The notes beneath the pieces are model-generated. The model was not told the origin of the DNA. It worked only from the letters and a program-made list of their open reading frames with translations, and did not search any database. DNA of 64,000 bases from Diadophis punctatus similis (lineage: Eukaryota > Chordata > Lepidosauria > Squamata > Dipsadidae). Shown in pieces: positions 60,844-64,000 of this stretch (positions within the stretch are counted from its first letter, which is position 1; each line of letters begins with the position of its first letter). The stretch lies in contig JALIGW010000001.1 of assembly GCA_023053685.1 (NCBI GenBank), positions 74,964,740 through 75,028,739 of the forward strand, in the 5' to 3' direction. A program made the position numbers and the translations under genes.

Positions 60844-61879
60844 GTTTATTTTATCACACAGTAACTTAAAAACCACAGTGGTAGATTTTTTTTTTGATTC
60901 CATGTTTTTCAGAATGTTTTTCTTTGCTGTGAAACAACACTGTTTCTCTTATATCCACAATCCCCCTCCATTTTTACGAATGTCAATTGAATAAATCATC
61001 TAAACAATTATGTCACTTGATTTTAGTGTCCAAAAGAATTCAGTGTGTATAGGTTTATTTTCAACTGTTTCATTAGAAAGACCTCAGATTCAAGATATGA
61101 CTACCTGGATCTGAATTTACTGCTGAGAGCATATGACAAGGTAAAACATTGTCTGCAATCACTCTTATAAACACCAAATATATTTTAGGGAAGAGAAGGC
61201 ATATTTAATAAATATGGAATAGATCTAAAGTCTACATTGAGCTAACAGAATTGTCTTGATAGAACTAGAACTTCCCAATATTTCTCTGATGTCTTCTAAA
61301 TCTGCTCTAAAGAAACCCCCAATCCTCCAGCACAGAATTGGGGCTGGGAATTTCGAAATGGGTGGGAATTTGATCCACCACTGTCAGTTCCACTAACAGA
61401 AGGATACCACTGGATATAACCCTCATGAATCAGCATAAGAGGACCTTAGATTTTCTTCCCTTGTAAAATTGGCCAGGATAGCAATGCAGTTAGTACTGGG
61501 GAATTCAAGCCTATACATTCCTTGCCCTGCTAAAAGTTTTCAGTATATATGAAATCTTGATGTCCAGTTTCAAAACAGTCAAGTCTAAACATAGGAGTAG
61601 GGCTTCCCTGGACTAAAAACTATTTCAGTCTTATGTATCACAGTGAACTCTGTATTCAAAAAGACACTAAGTCCATAAAAAGTAGGCAGGATCAAATGGA
61701 AAAAGGAGTAGAATCAAACTTTAAAAAGGATATTTATCTTTAATACATTAAAGGCACATAAACAAAATCTTTAAACAAAATCTTTACATATATTTGCTGC
61801 CAAATTTCAGTAGCGGACAGGGATTTTGATAGCTCACTAAAAAAATCATGCCAATGCTATTTAGAAGTTATGATTTACA
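60844..61879. other. Intron sequence without recognised feature
   Basis: AT-rich intronic DNA between the M-A element and the H3 foldback. I see no exon, with no frame supported by both splice sites, and no recognised repeat. Confidence 0.6.
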
Positions 61880-61887
61880 GCTTATGT

Positions 61888-62023
61888 CAGTGTTTCCCAA
61901 CCTTGGCAACTTGAAGATGTCTGGACTTCAACTCCCAGAATTCCCCAGCCAGCATTCGCTGGCTGGGGAATTCTGGGAGTTGAAGTCCAGACATCTTCAA
62001 GTTGCCACGGTTGGGAAACACTG
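61888..62023. mobile_element. Foldback hAT-type element, family H3, in intron
   Basis: A near-perfect palindrome of 136 bp with arms starting CAGTGTTTCCCAACCTTGGC. Flanking 8-bp duplication GCTTATGT/GCTTATGG (7 of 8). Same family as 2995, 38836 and 54364. Confidence 0.85.
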
Positions 62024-62044
62024 GCTTATGGCTCCCGGAGCGTT

Positions 62045-62265
62045 TAGCAATAGCAATAGCACTTAGACTTAGACTTATATACCGCTTCATAGTGCTTTAC
62101 AGCCCTCTCTAAGCATTCAGCATATTGCCCCCAACAATCTGGGTCCTCATTTTACCGACCTCAGAAGGATGGAAGGCTGAGTCAACCTTGAGCCGGTGAG
62201 ATTTGAACAGCTGAACTGCTGAACTGCAGTGGTGCACTTTAACCATTGCACCACCTCGGCTCCGG
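62045..62265 (-). mobile_element. Sauria SINE in MAP3K21 intron
   Basis: A minus-strand copy with an AGTCTAAGTGCTATTGCTATT-type tail on the left, the TTGTTGGGGGCAATATGCTG middle and the GCCGAGGTGGTGCAATGG head on the right. It starts 22 bp from the H3 foldback. Confidence 0.85.
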
Positions 62266-62318
62266 TTTGAGTGCTCTTCTCTTCTAGGGCCTGAAAATAA
62301 CTGTATTTCAACACCTAC

Positions 62319-62413
62319 CTTGGTCCATGAACAACGAAGCTAATGGGACACCTTTATGATTCTTCATCAAAAGTGCTGACCAAGGACTACCACCATCTGA
62401 GAGAGGTCTTATT
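62319..62413 (-). CDS. MAP3K21: MAP3K21 internal exon B
   Basis: A 95-nt exon between the acceptor CTCTGATTTCAG and the donor GTAGGT. It adds one base to close the Arg codon of the previous exon, then reads IRPLSDGGSPWSALLMKN and HKGVPLASLFMDQ, and ends with one base (G) of a Glu codon. IRPLSDG-SPWS and PLASLF-DQ are the matches to MAP3K21. It is too short for ordinary ORF calling but is secured by the phase match on both sides. Its donor lies only about 55 bp from the end of a Sauria SINE at 62045-62265 in the downstream intron. Confidence 0.85.
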
Positions 62414-63732
62414 CTGAAATCAGAGGAACTCTTAATTATAAAAAGCATTACTCTTTTTTATACAAATATGATTCTAAAGACATAATAAATAAAATGAAGA
62501 ATGCAAATGTGTTTTTCCTGCACAGCAGAATATATTGAACCTTTGCTACAATGTTGGACTAATTATGTAAGCCATAGGCTGACTATAAGTCCGCCATATT
62601 TGAAGGAACACCAATTTTTTTTCAGTATGTGTTAATTTACGAAAAGTTATTTTTTCCCCGATGCAAAGTTTGTTTAGATACGCCTATCAGTTGTATTACC
62701 TGAAGTTTGAACATATTTTTTCCTAACTTGTAAGAAAATATAATCAGGATAAGCTTATTTCTTTTTCAGAATCATAGTTAGTAGCTAAGCTGCAGGTCTT
62801 TAATGTAATTGATAGTTCTCAACTTCTTCTAACAATAACTTTATCCAGAAAAAGCAAACTACCGTGGGACAGCCTTAGATAATTAACTCTTCTCATCCTG
62901 TAATTTTGTGCTAGTAATTCATGTTTGCATTTAGTAAGAAGTAGGGGTGTTTTTTAAAAAAAAACACAGGTCTCTATCCCTACCTCCAATTTTTCCTATA
63001 TAAATTGCAATAACACAACCATTGCTTTTTATGTCTATTATTCCCATGGAAAAAAGCACAGAGGTGGCCACTAACTTGCTTTGTTACTGAATATGGTGTG
63101 CAAAATAACATGCTCCCAGAACACTTCTATAAACGAGGAACTCTGCGCGTTCCTCTTCCCTGCTAACAATATTTCAGCTCTGCTGCCCATGCCCTGGAAC
63201 CGCACGTAAAGACAGATAGCAATGGGAACTGGATAGTCTGTGAACAAGCAGAGGCTTGTGCAAGCTCACAGTAGACTCTGAACGTCGAGATCTAAGTTGT
63301 CATGCTTTCTCTAGCCAAGATTTTCTCTCCCAAACTAAAAATAAAGTAGAGGAGTTTGATATACTCTCTCCCTAAATCTGTGCCGCATCTGTTTTGCTCC
63401 ATTTTGTAGGGTATGTTCTTAAGTATTTTGGATACAAAGCTGAGATAGAGATTAGGATTAAGTCTAAATCCTCAAATTTTCAACTCAATACTTTCCCTTA
63501 TTGAATCTGCATATTTTGACACAAAGAACTCATGAATATTCAGTCCAGCATGTGCAATTGTACTTTTGACTTGTCCATTCATGTATCTCTATTTCAGTGT
63601 CTTCACAGTTGTGTGATTTTTATTGTCTCCCATCCAATCCACATACCATTAAACTTCCTAAGAAGCACAATGTCTAGTAATTTTTCACAGATACACTGCA
63701 TTGTCTATTCTCAGGGTGCCCATCAACCATAC
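62414..63732. other. Intron sequence without recognised feature
   Basis: The intron between exons A and B of MAP3K21. AT-rich, with no repeat or internal exon that I recognise. The short plus-strand ORF near its right end overlaps exon A antisense and has no support. Confidence 0.6.
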
Positions 63733-63883
63733 CTCTCTTTGCAGTCTGCACGCTCTTTTGTTTGAACTGAGTTTGGTCCCCAAGTACAACCTTTCTTTTT
63801 AAAGCTTCTTTTCACCTCTTCAAATTCTTCCTGGTGATAAGCTGTGCTTCTTCCCCATGTTCGGTTGCTCTCATCTGAGGTTA
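63733..63883 (-). CDS. MAP3K21: MAP3K21 internal exon A
   Basis: This is the most upstream exon in the window. It starts after a CTCTTTTTCCAG acceptor with two bases of a split codon, then reads TSDESNRTWGRS, followed by a charged stretch with EEFEEVKRSFKKKGCTWGPN and KERADCKE. It ends with AG before the donor GTATGG. The TSDESN-TWGR and FKKKGCTWGPNS blocks match what I recall of the region after the CRIB motif in MAP3K21. The exon has 49 complete codons and no stop. I see no domain here; it belongs to the regulatory linker between the kinase/zipper half and the C-terminal tail. The donor and acceptor are consensus, and the phase fits the next exon. Confidence 0.85.
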
Positions 63884-64000
63884 CTGGAAAAAGAGAAAAG
63901 ATCTCAACAAGAATTCGGCATCTACCCTAAGATTTGCATTACAGAACCACCGTAGAGACAATTTTCCCTTCCAAAGTGCAGGTTAAGATGATGATCAAAT

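Overview
This window looks like a largely intergenic stretch of a squamate reptile nuclear genome, most likely a snake. The supports are Sauria-type tRNA SINEs, RTE/Bov-B, L1, CR1 and L2-like LINEs lying together, many small hAT and mariner-type elements with intact target-site duplications (TSDs), a SPIN-like hAT element, many long microsatellites, and a LINE whose 3' end runs into an ATTCT tail, a pattern known from snakes. There are no bacterial-type genes, operons or CRISPR arrays.

The only host gene I can support is on the minus strand at the right end. Four exons (63883-63733, 62413-62319, 60078-59332, 58178-57784) join with matching phases and GT-AG splice sites. They encode the C-terminal part of a mixed-lineage kinase, best matched to MAP3K21 (MLK4), ending at a TAA stop. 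The SH3, kinase, leucine-zipper and CRIB parts would lie beyond the right edge. The three introns carry a foldback hAT element, two Sauria SINEs, a mariner-type element with a 147-bp internal tandem repeat, and a long (AT)n run close to the last splice acceptor.

From 1 to about 57.3 kb I see no host exon. From left to right: an H1 hAT (80-366), an L1 fragment (2.2-2.96 kb), a foldback unit split by L2 and CR1 LINEs (4.0-6.3 kb), a nested Bov-B/SINE/mariner stack (7.6-9.3 kb), a GC-rich block (9.3-10.2 kb), an LTR between 150-bp direct repeats (14.7-15.4 kb), an LTR followed by a 40-bp tRNA-Leu match (16.75-17.83 kb), an L1 split by an L2-like LINE (23.2-24.7 kb), a solo LTR (34.5 kb), further CR1, SINE and MITE copies, a SPIN-like hAT (49.3 kb), and a 480-bp mirrored ATAAT/ATTAT microsatellite.

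Two regulatory patterns stand out. Three exact matches to the CTCF core consensus, plus one near match, lie between 43.2 and 50.5 kb in a divergent arrangement (two minus, then two plus). Seven perfect NRF1-type palindromes (GCGCATGCGC) all lie inside hAT elements. Family labels used below: H1 to H6 are hAT-type families with 8-bp TSDs; M-A to M-D are mariner-type families with TA TSDs. Family names beyond that are recognition from memory and were not checked by a search.
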